Program-made: the position numbers and the translations under genes
Shown: positions 1 through 7,060 of the stretch, one piece after another
Layout: each line of letters opens with the position of its first letter
How positions within the stretch are numbered: position 1 is the stretch's first letter
The notes under the pieces: generated by a model
Database searches by the model: none
The model's input: the letters and a program-made list of their open reading frames with translations, nothing else
What the model was told of the DNA's origin: nothing
Source of the DNA: Methanocorpusculum sp.
Lineage (GTDB): Archaea; Halobacteriota; Methanomicrobia; Methanomicrobiales; Methanocorpusculaceae
Assembly (NCBI GenBank): GCA_017408885.1
Contig: JAFQTT010000006.1
Span: 1 to 64,000 of the forward strand
Length of the DNA stretch: 64,000 nucleotides
Reading direction: 5' to 3'

Positions 1-135
1 CCGAGTGTAAGCGAGCGAAGAAAACGGAATGCGATTGGCTAAGATTAGCGTAGATTAGCGGTTTGTTATTTTTGGTATCTGCATCCAAAAAGAAACTTAG
101 TCTAAAGGTTGCCGGTGATTTCCAACGCGAATAGT

Positions 136-211
136 TTTTCGCGGCTTTCGTTCTATTTCGTACTCTTTCAACTTTTCGCGTTTTTCGTTTTGTTTTCGCG
201 TGATTTTCGCG
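136..211. repeat. Four copies of TTTTCGCG in the left-edge non-coding region
   Basis: The first 275 bases hold no gene that I can support. Within them the octamer TTTTCGCG occurs at 136-143, 173-180, 193-200 and 204-211, in a stretch that alternates T-runs with CG steps. A shorter direct repeat (AGATTAGCG twice) lies at about 42-60. The region is downstream of the minus-strand CBS gene and continues off the window, so its full context is not visible. No function is assigned. Confidence 0.5.
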
Positions 212-264
212 GGGGAAATGTGCTCACCCAAAGAATCCCAAAAACGTAGAAAATCGCCTTAAAC

Positions 265-304
265 AAAAAAAAAAGTTAGAGTGAGTTTACCAGAGACTTT
301 CTGG
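265..304 (-). terminator. Hairpin and U-tract terminator of the CBS gene
   Basis: Read on the minus strand, a perfect 5-bp hairpin (CCAGA, loop AAGTC, TCTGG; 290-304) lies in the last codons of the CBS gene. The stop codon TAA is then followed by C and ten T residues (265-274). U-tracts directly after stop codons recur in this window and fit archaeal U-tract termination. Confidence 0.6.
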
Positions 305-1049
305 TAATCATACCCACAATCTTGGAACCGTCTGCAACAGGAACGGTACTGATATTCTTTGCAAGCATAGTCTCAACAACCTTCTCAACAGGCGTGTCGA
401 TTGGCATCGAAACAATCGGAGACGTCATAATATCTCCTGCTGTTACATTTCGAAGAGCATTCTCGAAGTGCTTGTCGATTTCGCTCTTCATCTTTACCAG
501 AACCTTTGCAATATCGGTTTCGGTTACAATTCCGACCGGCTCGTTGTTATCCATCACAACAAAGCGGGTGGCCCCGTTGTTCACCATTCTTCTGTGAAGC
601 TGGACAACACGGTCTTCAGGTGCGATACGCGGGGCAATCTCAATCATATCTGCCAGATCTCCTTCAGGCACCATGAACTTTAAGAGATCTCCTTTTGTAA
701 CCTGACCGATTAAACGGTGTTCCTCATCCCATACCACAACAATCTTGTACTTCTGCAGAAGCGGAATCAGAAGTTCTACATCCTGATCCGGATAGACAGA
801 GGTAAAGTCCTCACGGGTAACGGTTGCGACACGAATCTGGGAAGCCGGAATGTTTCCGGTCTTCTTGCTTCCCATCTTCTCTGCAATGGTTCTGCGGGAA
901 GCAGTGCCGACAACAACATGATCGTGGGTTACCACAATCGGGTCGATACCGTTTTCGAGCATCTTTGAAAGTGCCTCAGGGATGAGGGCAGACTTTGCAA
1001 TCGATACTGGCTTGGACATTACATCTTTTACGGTTAACTTCTGGGACAT
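276..1049 (-). CDS. Four-CBS-domain protein
   Basis: The 257-residue protein consists only of CBS repeats: about residues 8-60, 72-130, 136-190 and 205-257. Typical openings are visible (DVMSKPVSI near the N terminus, DIMTSPIVSMP near residue 207). CBS pairs usually bind adenine nucleotides or SAM and regulate partner proteins. No catalytic domain is present, so it is probably a cytosolic sensor or adaptor with an unknown partner. It follows another four-CBS gene on the same strand after 128 bp that contain TATA-like sequence, so the two may be transcribed separately. GAGGAT lies just upstream of the ATG as a likely ribosome binding site. Confidence 0.85.
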   Translation of the reverse strand: MSQKLTVKDVMSKPVSIAKSALIPEALSKMLENGIDPIVVTHDHVVVGTASRRTIAEKMGSKKTGNIPASQIRVATVTREDFTSVYPDQDVELLIPLLQKYKIVVVWDEEHRLIGQVTKGDLLKFMVPEGDLADMIEIAPRIAPEDRVVQLHRRMVNNGATRFVVMDNNEPVGIVTETDIAKVLVKMKSEIDKHFENALRNVTAGDIMTSPIVSMPIDTPVEKVVETMLAKNISTVPVADGSKIVGMITRKSLVNSL

Positions 1050-1177
1050 TTTTGTATCCTCACAATTTGGGTATTTCTGGATTCAGTCGTCCGCAGTCTA
1101 TATCCTGCGGGATATATTCGTCGCACCAGACAAGTCATCCGCAGTATTTTTCGGATGTTGCCCGGTGCATTTTCCAA

Positions 1178-2044
1178 TTACTCGGCCAATGCCTTGACCA
1201 AATCGAACTCAGTTACAATTCCGTTGAGTTCGTCCCCGTCTAATACAGGGAACACACCAATTCCATACTCAATCATCATCTTTGCAGCTTCATTTAAGGT
1301 GGTGGCCGAAGTCACTGTCTTAATATCTGCTGCGGTCATGATTTCTCTGACAGGAATCATCAGAATCTCATCTGCTTTTCCCTGCTCCATGTCGGCAAAG
1401 ACTTTTCCTCCTCCAAGGTACTTCATGATGTCTGTTGCTGTGATGATTCCGATTAAGAAGTTGTCTTTTACAACCGGAAGTCTTCTAAAGCCGTGAGTTA
1501 CCATCAAGCGGGTAACTTTGCAGAGTGGAACATCAGGAGTTACCACCTGCGGGTCTTTAGTCATTACATCACAGACCATCTTCTCGGATTTTTCAGATGC
1601 AAGGACTTTCATGATGTCGTATTCGGTAACAATTCCGGCTAAGGTGTTGTCATCGTTTACGATTGGAAAACTTCCATGACCTGTTTCAATCAGCTTCTCT
1701 GCGGCTTCACGAATTGTGGCAGAGGGCGAAAGCCCGTCCACGTCTTCGGTAGCTATGGTTCTGATTTCATCGTTGAAGACTGAAAGGAGATTTCCTTTGT
1801 GTTTGTTGGCAACGAGGTTGAAGCGGTTTCCGCCACCCATCAGGTCGATTACGTCTGTGACAGTCACAATTCCGAGAAGTTTTTTGGTTCCTGCATCAGT
1901 CAGCGGAAGACGGCGGAAGTTATGTTTGCTCATCTTCGAGAGACCTTCAATGATGGTCATTGTCGGCGGAACGGATACAACGTCGGCTGTTGCGATGTCT
2001 AAAACGCAGCTCTTCTTTCCTTTTGTCTGGGTTGTCGTTGTCAT
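1178..2044 (-). CDS. Four-CBS-domain protein
   Basis: The 288-residue protein has a short basic, Thr/Lys-rich N terminus followed by four CBS motifs at about residues 13-75, 85-150, 160-215 and 230-288. DVMTKDPQVVTP opens the third, and GFRRLPVV-type strands occur in CBS1 and CBS3. Nothing suggests an enzyme or DNA-binding domain. It is likely an adenine-nucleotide-sensing regulatory protein. It lies directly upstream of a second four-CBS gene and diverges from the GTPase operon. The specific ligand and partner cannot be told from sequence. Confidence 0.85.
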   Translation of the reverse strand: MTTTTQTKGKKSCVLDIATADVVSVPPTMTIIEGLSKMSKHNFRRLPLTDAGTKKLLGIVTVTDVIDLMGGGNRFNLVANKHKGNLLSVFNDEIRTIATEDVDGLSPSATIREAAEKLIETGHGSFPIVNDDNTLAGIVTEYDIMKVLASEKSEKMVCDVMTKDPQVVTPDVPLCKVTRLMVTHGFRRLPVVKDNFLIGIITATDIMKYLGGGKVFADMEQGKADEILMIPVREIMTAADIKTVTSATTLNEAAKMMIEYGIGVFPVLDGDELNGIVTEFDLVKALAE

Positions 2045-2089
2045 ATGGTATCAGTGTTTATCCTAAATGTTTGTCTTGTGTTACTCTGA

Positions 2090-2111
2090 CCGGAGGGTTT
2101 TCACCCTTCGG
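2090..2111. promoter_or_regulatory. Hairpin in the divergent intergenic region
   Basis: Arms CCGGAGGGT and ACCCTTCGG pair over nine positions (one G-T) around the loop TTTC. The element sits between the start of the four-CBS gene (minus) and the GTPase promoter (plus). It could be an operator or part of the 5' leader of the CBS gene. No known element was recognised. Confidence 0.3.
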
Positions 2112-2191
2112 CGGATAGTTGATAATTCACTGTTATAGTTTAAAATGTTTGCCATTTTGCATCTTTGAGGTGTGCCTGCATATGACGATAT

Positions 2192-2199
2192 TTATATGG
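2192..2199 (+). promoter_or_regulatory. TATA box of the Era-like GTPase operon
   Basis: TTTATATG lies about 42-49 bases before the chosen ATG at 2241. Transcription would start near 2218-2222, giving a leader of about 20 nt that contains the AAGGTG ribosome binding site at 2231-2236. Assigned by pattern only. Confidence 0.55.
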
Positions 2200-2240
2200 G
2201 ATTACGACCCAGATATTACATAATCCAATTAAGGTGTAGT

Positions 2241-2870
2241 ATGGCAGCATTTTTACGTATCAAGGGATTTTTCAATAAGCTGTTTAGTAAGAAACGGTCG
2301 CGTGTCGGTATTTACGGTCCGCCAAACGCAGGAAAGACTACTCTTGCAAACAGAATTGTCCGTGATGTAACCGGCGAAGCATTAGGACCTGCAAGCGAAA
2401 TTCCGCACGAAACCCGCCGTGCAAGAAGAAAGGAGGGTGTTGAGATTAGTTCCGGTACCGGAAGCAAGTTAATGATTGATATTGTTGACACTCCGGGAGT
2501 TACTACTAAGATTGATTATCATGAGTTCTTAGAGTACGGTATGGATCAGGATGAGGCAGTTGCACGTGCCCGCGAGGCAACTGAGGGTGTTGCAGAGGCA
2601 ATGCACTGGCTTCGTGAAGACATCGACGGTGTCATTTATGTTCTCGATTCCACTCAGGATCCGTTCATGCACGTTAACATTATGATGATTGGTATCATCG
2701 AGGCAAGAAAGCTGCCTGTCGTTATCGTTGCAAACAAGATTGATCTTCCGGATGCAGCACCGCAGAGAATTAAGAGTGCTTTCCCGCAGCACCCGGTTGT
2801 TGAGATTTCCGGTCTTGAAGGAAACAACATGGAAGCTCTGTATGCTAAGATTGCTGAGGTATTCAAATGA
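2241..2870 (+). CDS. Era-like GTP-binding protein
   Basis: A 209-residue small GTPase. After a basic N terminus come the P-loop GPPNAGKT (residues 26-33), DTPGV (G3, near residue 87), ANKID (G4, near 165) and a G5-like EISGLEG. An upstream in-frame start is possible at 2172, but the ATG at 2241 has AAGGTG five bases before it, and a TATA box lies inside the longer version. The Era/YihA-like GTPases are usually linked to ribosome assembly, but this one lacks the KH domain of Era. It overlaps the DUF2073 gene by four bases and a Zn-ribbon gene follows, a grouping I recall as conserved in archaea and not characterised. Confidence 0.85.
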   Translation: MAAFLRIKGFFNKLFSKKRSRVGIYGPPNAGKTTLANRIVRDVTGEALGPASEIPHETRRARRKEGVEISSGTGSKLMIDIVDTPGVTTKIDYHEFLEYGMDQDEAVARAREATEGVAEAMHWLREDIDGVIYVLDSTQDPFMHVNIMMIGIIEARKLPVVIVANKIDLPDAAPQRIKSAFPQHPVVEISGLEGNNMEALYAKIAEVFK

Positions 2871-3232
2871 TTCAGGGTGTTCAGCTTGATATGCTTTCGG
2901 CAGACCGTCTGTCGAAGATGACTTCCTATGAGAAGATTCGTCTCATCTTAGATGATGTTCATCAGGGATGTGTTGTTGTCCTTGAACGCGGTCTGACTCC
3001 GGAAGAGCAGGGTAAGCTTTTGGAAGCAACTATGATGGAGATTGCACCTGGAGGATTCTCCGGTATTGAGATTGAGACCTACCCGTCCTTTGGCGGTGAA
3101 AAAGGTTTCTTCGGCAAGCTCTTCAAGAAGGATGACAGTTCCCGTATGATGGTTATTGGTCCTGTTGACCAGTTAAAGATGCTTTCCCGCGAGAAGGACA
3201 GACTTATTGCATGGGCTTCTGCCGCACAGTAA
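2867..3232 (+). CDS. DUF2073 family protein
   Basis: A 121-residue soluble protein with no recognised catalytic motif. It matches the archaeal DUF2073 type: helical N terminus (MTSYEKIRLILDDVHQG), a central Gly/Phe-rich segment and a basic C-terminal helix. The start overlaps the stop of the upstream GTPase (ATGA), so translation is probably coupled. Together with the Zn-ribbon protein 6 bp downstream it forms a three-gene operon whose products probably work together. A role with the GTPase in RNA or ribosome biology is inference only. Confidence 0.75.
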   Translation: MIQGVQLDMLSADRLSKMTSYEKIRLILDDVHQGCVVVLERGLTPEEQGKLLEATMMEIAPGGFSGIEIETYPSFGGEKGFFGKLFKKDDSSRMMVIGPVDQLKMLSREKDRLIAWASAAQ

Positions 3233-3238
3233 GAAGAT

Positions 3239-3622
3239 ATGCCTCACAAGTGTACTAAATGCGGACGCGAGTTCCGCGACGGTTCAGTGGAGATTCTCCG
3301 CGGATGCCCCTCCTGCGGTGGTAAGAAGTTTCTCTACGTGAGTGACCGCGTGAGAAATGAAGACGTCATGCAGGAGAAGTCTATCGAAAAGATTGCAGAG
3401 GAGACAAAGCAGGAGGTTTTGGAGGTTCAGCGTCCGGCTTCCCGTCCGACAGATATTCTCGGCCGTGTGGAGAGTGTGAGAATTGTTGGAAAGGGCAGTT
3501 ATGAGTTGAATCTTGAGCGTCTTGCTGATACTCAGGATATTATTATCGGCATGGGCAATGACGGCAAGTATATGCTTGATTTGAATTCTATGTCAAAGAA
3601 GCGTTCTTCTAAGAAACGCTAA
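3239..3622 (+). CDS. Zn-ribbon protein of the GTPase operon
   Basis: A 127-residue protein with an N-terminal zinc ribbon (C5-x2-C8 and C23-x2-C26), a charged central linker rich in Glu/Lys, a predicted beta-rich segment (DILGRVESVRIVGKGSYELN), and a basic tail ending in SKKRSSKKR. The basic tail and ribbon suggest nucleic acid binding. It is the last gene of the GTPase/DUF2073 operon. Convergent U-tracts follow between it and the glycosyltransferase gene. The family is known from archaeal genomes as an uncharacterised Zn-ribbon protein. Confidence 0.75.
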   Translation: MPHKCTKCGREFRDGSVEILRGCPSCGGKKFLYVSDRVRNEDVMQEKSIEKIAEETKQEVLEVQRPASRPTDILGRVESVRIVGKGSYELNLERLADTQDIIIGMGNDGKYMLDLNSMSKKRSSKKR

Positions 3623-3633
3623 TATACTTTTTT

Positions 3634-4749
3634 TTACTTCTTCCACTCAGGAACTATTTCATCCAAAACCCGACAGAAATTCTCAGCCCCGCACTCCTTA
3701 TCATAAAGCCCCCTCATATCACAAACCTCCATCTTCATACACGAAAGAATCGCCTCATACAAACTCTCTTTCGTCACCTCATCGCCGCGAATCATCATAC
3801 CGCATCCAAGCTCCTCCACCTTTCGACCATTATTTCCCTGCTCAGGATGATACGGATCGATAATCAGTAACACCGGCTTTCCAAAATAAATAGCCTCATG
3901 AAGTGACGTAAGTCCCCCGTGAATAATTGCAAGCTTTGCACTTGCCATGTATGGGAAAATACTTTCCACATACCCTGCAATTTTAAAGTTCTCACCCTCA
4001 GACGGAAGCCCTGGTGAAGTTGAAAACACCTCAACCTCAAGAGAAGAATCCATCTCGGAGATTTCCTTCAGCATCGCATAAAGCGGCATCTTAAACGGCT
4101 CGCCGCCGAAACTTGCAAAAACAATATCCTCTGAAGTCTCGACATCATGGATTGCAGAATCCAAAATCGGCCCGATAAACACATAGCGCCCTTTATCTTT
4201 TTCAGTGAACCTGAAATTATATCCTGAAATCGTATTCGGCGGCGCAAAGTCCGGGACAAGAATCTTCTTCGGCACAATCGACAGATACGTTCTGATAACC
4301 TTCCCAAACAGCTTCCAGTACCAGACATCAGGCTCTGCAAGAGAACTGAAATAATTCTGGTTCGTCATAAAAAGAACCGGAACTTTCAGGATTTTCGAAG
4401 CTACACCTGCCGCAAACATCGTATCGCACACAACCGCATCGACATTCTCCTTCTTTATGATTTTCCATGCAGTGATAAACGACTTTACAAGAGAGACTGG
4501 AATTCCAAAAGACGACTTGAGAGTTTCTGTGATACTAAAGTACCCGCCTGTTCCTTCAAGTGTAACCTCGCGTGAAATCTCATAAACTTTGCAGTCAGTC
4601 TGATTCTGAATAAAAGAATATGCCTTGCCGTATGCAGCAAAAATGCAGTCTACCCCATTCTCTTTCAGGTGCTTTGCAAGTTTTGTGGAGCGTGATGCAT
4701 GTCCAAGCCCTTCTCCGCATACAACAAACAGGATATTCATTCTATCCAT
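3634..4749 (-). CDS. Glycosyltransferase, MurG/UDP-GlcNAc-transferase-like (GT-B fold)
   Basis: 371 residues, or 368 if the second Met (MNILFVVCGEGLGHASRS) is used. The N-terminal GLGHASRS loop and the C-terminal IIHGGLTSLHEAIYFGKPVL segment (about residues 275-295) are typical of GT-B enzymes that bind a UDP-sugar, as in the MJ1255-like family. It probably moves a sugar onto a lipid or surface glycan at the membrane face. The donor and acceptor cannot be predicted. It diverges from a flippase-like membrane protein gene, which may serve the same glycolipid pathway. Confidence 0.75.
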   Translation of the reverse strand: MDRMNILFVVCGEGLGHASRSTKLAKHLKENGVDCIFAAYGKAYSFIQNQTDCKVYEISREVTLEGTGGYFSITETLKSSFGIPVSLVKSFITAWKIIKKENVDAVVCDTMFAAGVASKILKVPVLFMTNQNYFSSLAEPDVWYWKLFGKVIRTYLSIVPKKILVPDFAPPNTISGYNFRFTEKDKGRYVFIGPILDSAIHDVETSEDIVFASFGGEPFKMPLYAMLKEISEMDSSLEVEVFSTSPGLPSEGENFKIAGYVESIFPYMASAKLAIIHGGLTSLHEAIYFGKPVLLIIDPYHPEQGNNGRKVEELGCGMMIRGDEVTKESLYEAILSCMKMEVCDMRGLYDKECGAENFCRVLDEIVPEWKK

Positions 4750-4822
4750 CTATAGGGTTTAGTTCAGTAAGTACTTTTCTGTAAAGCATATATTATTTAA
4801 AACCAAATAGTAACTAGAGCGG

Positions 4823-5857
4823 ATGGATAAAACACAAAAACGTCTTCTGCTGATATCTCTTGGTATCAGTTTTACTGTTCTCTTCTTATTCCTGTTATTC
4901 ACAATAGATAGAGAAACTCTTCAGGCTTTGCAGTCCGCAAACGTATGGCTGATTCTCTTAGCCCTCATAATGCATATCGTGTCAATTGGATTCTGGGCAC
5001 TTAGAATTCAGTTCATGAGCAAATCACTTGGATACAAAATACCATTCGTTCACTCCTTCAATCTGGTATGCTCAAACCAGTTCTTAGCATCTGTTACTCC
5101 GTCTCAGGTCGGAGGAGAGCCTATCCGCATTTATGAGCTTGTAAAAGCAAAAGTTCCGGTTGCAGATGCAACAGCAGTCGTAATTATGGAGCGCGTATTC
5201 GATGCTGTAATTCTCTTAATCGGAGCTATGGTCAGTCTTGTTCTGCTGAATGTTACATCATTCGGCATCGAGATTCCAGACTACATGATGACGCTGTCCT
5301 ACTTCTCATCAGCAGTATTCCTCGCTGTTCTGATTCTCTTTATAGTTCTCGCAAAAAAGCCTGCATGGGGTAAGGCAGCTGTCAGAAAAATCGCAGAATT
5401 CATCCTGCGTAAGAAGGATACAAAAAAGCGTGAAGCATCCTGCGCCAAACTTCTTAACTCGGTCAACCAGTTCTATGATTCGATTGGATACTTCATGGGA
5501 AAATCACGCTACGGCTCATTTACCGGGCTTTTCTTCACTGCTCTTTTCTGGGTAAATGAGTTTGTACTTGTATCAGTACTCTTAATGGCTCTTGGTCTGG
5601 AACCATACTTTGCCTTATCATTCCTCTTCATGATTCTGATAACAGTCATTTTGATGGTTCCAATCACCCCTGGAGGAGCAGGCGTTGCTGAGGTATCTAT
5701 GGCAGGATTTTTTGCATTAATCGTTCCTGCAAATCTTTTAGGAGTGTTTGTTCTTCTCTGGCGTCTGATTATTTACTACTTCAATCTGGCATCAGGATTC
5801 ATAGCCACAATGATTATTCTCCGCCGTGAGGCAAAAGAACGTGAGGTAAAAGTATGA
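4823..5857 (+). CDS. UPF0104 / lysylphosphatidylglycerol synthase-TM-like flippase protein
   Basis: 344 residues with about eight hydrophobic membrane spans, a central charged loop (near residues 190-215) and the family-typical SVTPSQVGGEPIRIYEL and PITPGGAGVAEVSMAGF segments. The family shares its membrane domain with MprF and AglD-like proteins and is thought to move lipid-linked groups across the membrane. A TATA-like stretch precedes the start. The end overlaps the next gene by four bases (ATGA), tying it to the sulfur carrier and the tRNA thiolase gene. That combination is odd, with no obvious functional link. Confidence 0.8.
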   Translation: MDKTQKRLLLISLGISFTVLFLFLLFTIDRETLQALQSANVWLILLALIMHIVSIGFWALRIQFMSKSLGYKIPFVHSFNLVCSNQFLASVTPSQVGGEPIRIYELVKAKVPVADATAVVIMERVFDAVILLIGAMVSLVLLNVTSFGIEIPDYMMTLSYFSSAVFLAVLILFIVLAKKPAWGKAAVRKIAEFILRKKDTKKREASCAKLLNSVNQFYDSIGYFMGKSRYGSFTGLFFTALFWVNEFVLVSVLLMALGLEPYFALSFLFMILITVILMVPITPGGAGVAEVSMAGFFALIVPANLLGVFVLLWRLIIYYFNLASGFIATMIILRREAKEREVKV

Positions 5858-6045
5858 CAAAAGTAATTCTTCCGGAAGGTAATGTGACAGAAACCGAAGC
5901 AGGGACAGTTGAGGAGATTATCTTCCGTTTAGGCTTTAATCCATATGAAGTTCTTGCAACAGCAGATGGATGTCTTCTTCTTGGCGATGAGTTCTGTTCT
6001 GATGATGTAGAACTCAGGCTTACATCTATTGTACACGGAGGATAA
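5854..6045 (+). CDS. Ubiquitin-like sulfur carrier / SAMP-type protein
   Basis: A 63-residue beta-grasp protein of the MoaD/ThiS/Urm1/SAMP class ending in the diagnostic Gly-Gly (LTSIVHGG). Such proteins are adenylated and thiocarboxylated at the terminal glycine by an E1-like enzyme, then donate sulfur or are conjugated to lysines. Its gene lies head-to-tail with a TtuA/NcsA-type tRNA thiolase, so 2-thiouridine synthesis is the best guess for its job. It overlaps the upstream membrane protein gene by four bases. No E1 gene is present in this window. Confidence 0.8.
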   Translation: MTKVILPEGNVTETEAGTVEEIIFRLGFNPYEVLATADGCLLLGDEFCSDDVELRLTSIVHGG

Positions 6046-6939
6046 ATGGCGGATTGTTATCTTTGCGGTAAGCGTGCGGTATTTAGAACTGAAGATGGTC
6101 CTCTTTGTGCAGAGCACTTCTCGAAATGGTATGAAAACGGAGTTGCAAATGCGATTTCCCGCTACTCGATGGTAAACCCTGGAGACAGGATTTGTGTCGG
6201 GTTCTCCGGCGGAAAGGACAGCACTGTTCTTCTGGCAGCTCTTTGCCGTTTGAATCTTGACTGCGAACTTGTTGCGGTAACTGTCGATGAAGGTATTGGA
6301 GGGTACCGTGACGATACGATTCTTGCAGCAAAAGATACTGCGTTACGTCTTGGTGTTGAACACAGAATTGTTTCCTTCAAAGACATCTGCGGAAAGACTT
6401 TGGATGAACTGCTCGCAAACTCACCGCAGGCTGCATGTTCTGTCTGCGGAACTCTAAGACGCCGTGCTTTGAACGCGGCAGCCCGTGAAATCGATGCGGA
6501 CTCAATAGCTACCGGGCACTGTCTGGATGATGAGTCACAGTCTGTTGTGATGAATTATCTAAGAGGCGATGTAACACGTGCAACGGCTTCTTTTAACTCG
6601 AACTCAGGAGATTTGTTCATCCGAAGAATTAAGCCGCTGTGCCGTTCAACAGAGCGGGCAACTGTGGCATACGGCCTCTGTAATAATCTGTTAGTACCGC
6701 TTCCCGAGTGCCCTTACACACGCTATGCACTTCGAAAGGATGTTCGTACATGGCTTGGAAAGCTTGAGTATGAAAAGCCTGGAACTCTTATTCGGATTGC
6801 AGATGGTCAGGAGGAGCTTCTCTCAAAGATGCCGAAAGCAGAAGGCGAGAAAAAGATTCTTGGACGCTGCGAGAAGTGCGGAGAGCCTACTTCAAACAAA
6901 CTTTGTGCGGCATGTCAGCAGCTTGAGCGGCTGATGTAA
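6046..6939 (+). CDS. ncsA: tRNA 2-thiouridine synthetase (TtuA/NcsA family, TIGR00269-like)
   Basis: 297 residues. N-terminal zinc site (C4-x2-C7, then C21 and H24), PP-loop SGGKDS (54-59) for ATP-dependent adenylation of tRNA, conserved C131-x2-C134 and C159 for sulfur transfer or an iron-sulfur cluster, and a C-terminal zinc site (CEKCGEP...LCAACQQ). The family thiolates U34 or U54 of tRNA with sulfur from a ubiquitin-like carrier. The carrier gene ends one base upstream, and its two final Gly codons (GGAGGA) form the Shine-Dalgarno sequence of this gene. Which tRNA uridine is modified is not decided by sequence alone. Confidence 0.88.
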   Translation: MADCYLCGKRAVFRTEDGPLCAEHFSKWYENGVANAISRYSMVNPGDRICVGFSGGKDSTVLLAALCRLNLDCELVAVTVDEGIGGYRDDTILAAKDTALRLGVEHRIVSFKDICGKTLDELLANSPQAACSVCGTLRRRALNAAAREIDADSIATGHCLDDESQSVVMNYLRGDVTRATASFNSNSGDLFIRRIKPLCRSTERATVAYGLCNNLLVPLPECPYTRYALRKDVRTWLGKLEYEKPGTLIRIADGQEELLSKMPKAEGEKKILGRCEKCGEPTSNKLCAACQQLERLM

Positions 6940-6975
6940 CCCGCCTTTACTTTATTTGGATGTGTGGGTTTTTTT
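6938..6975 (+). terminator. Terminator after the tRNA thiolase gene
   Basis: AACCC directly at the stop codon can pair with GGGTT at 6966-6970, and a run of seven T residues ends at 6975. Stem is short, loop long; the T-run is the stronger signal. Confidence 0.45.
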
Positions 6976-7060
6976 CCATATCCTGTGCATCAGCTATATT
7001 CAGCAGTGTAAACTCAAATACTATTTTACAAAAAATTAAAAAAAGTAGATAACTACAGGC

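Noticed and set aside
2172-2240. Longer N terminus for the Era-like GTPase
   Set aside because: It would be translated through the TATA box, and the ATG at 2241 has a proper ribosome binding site.
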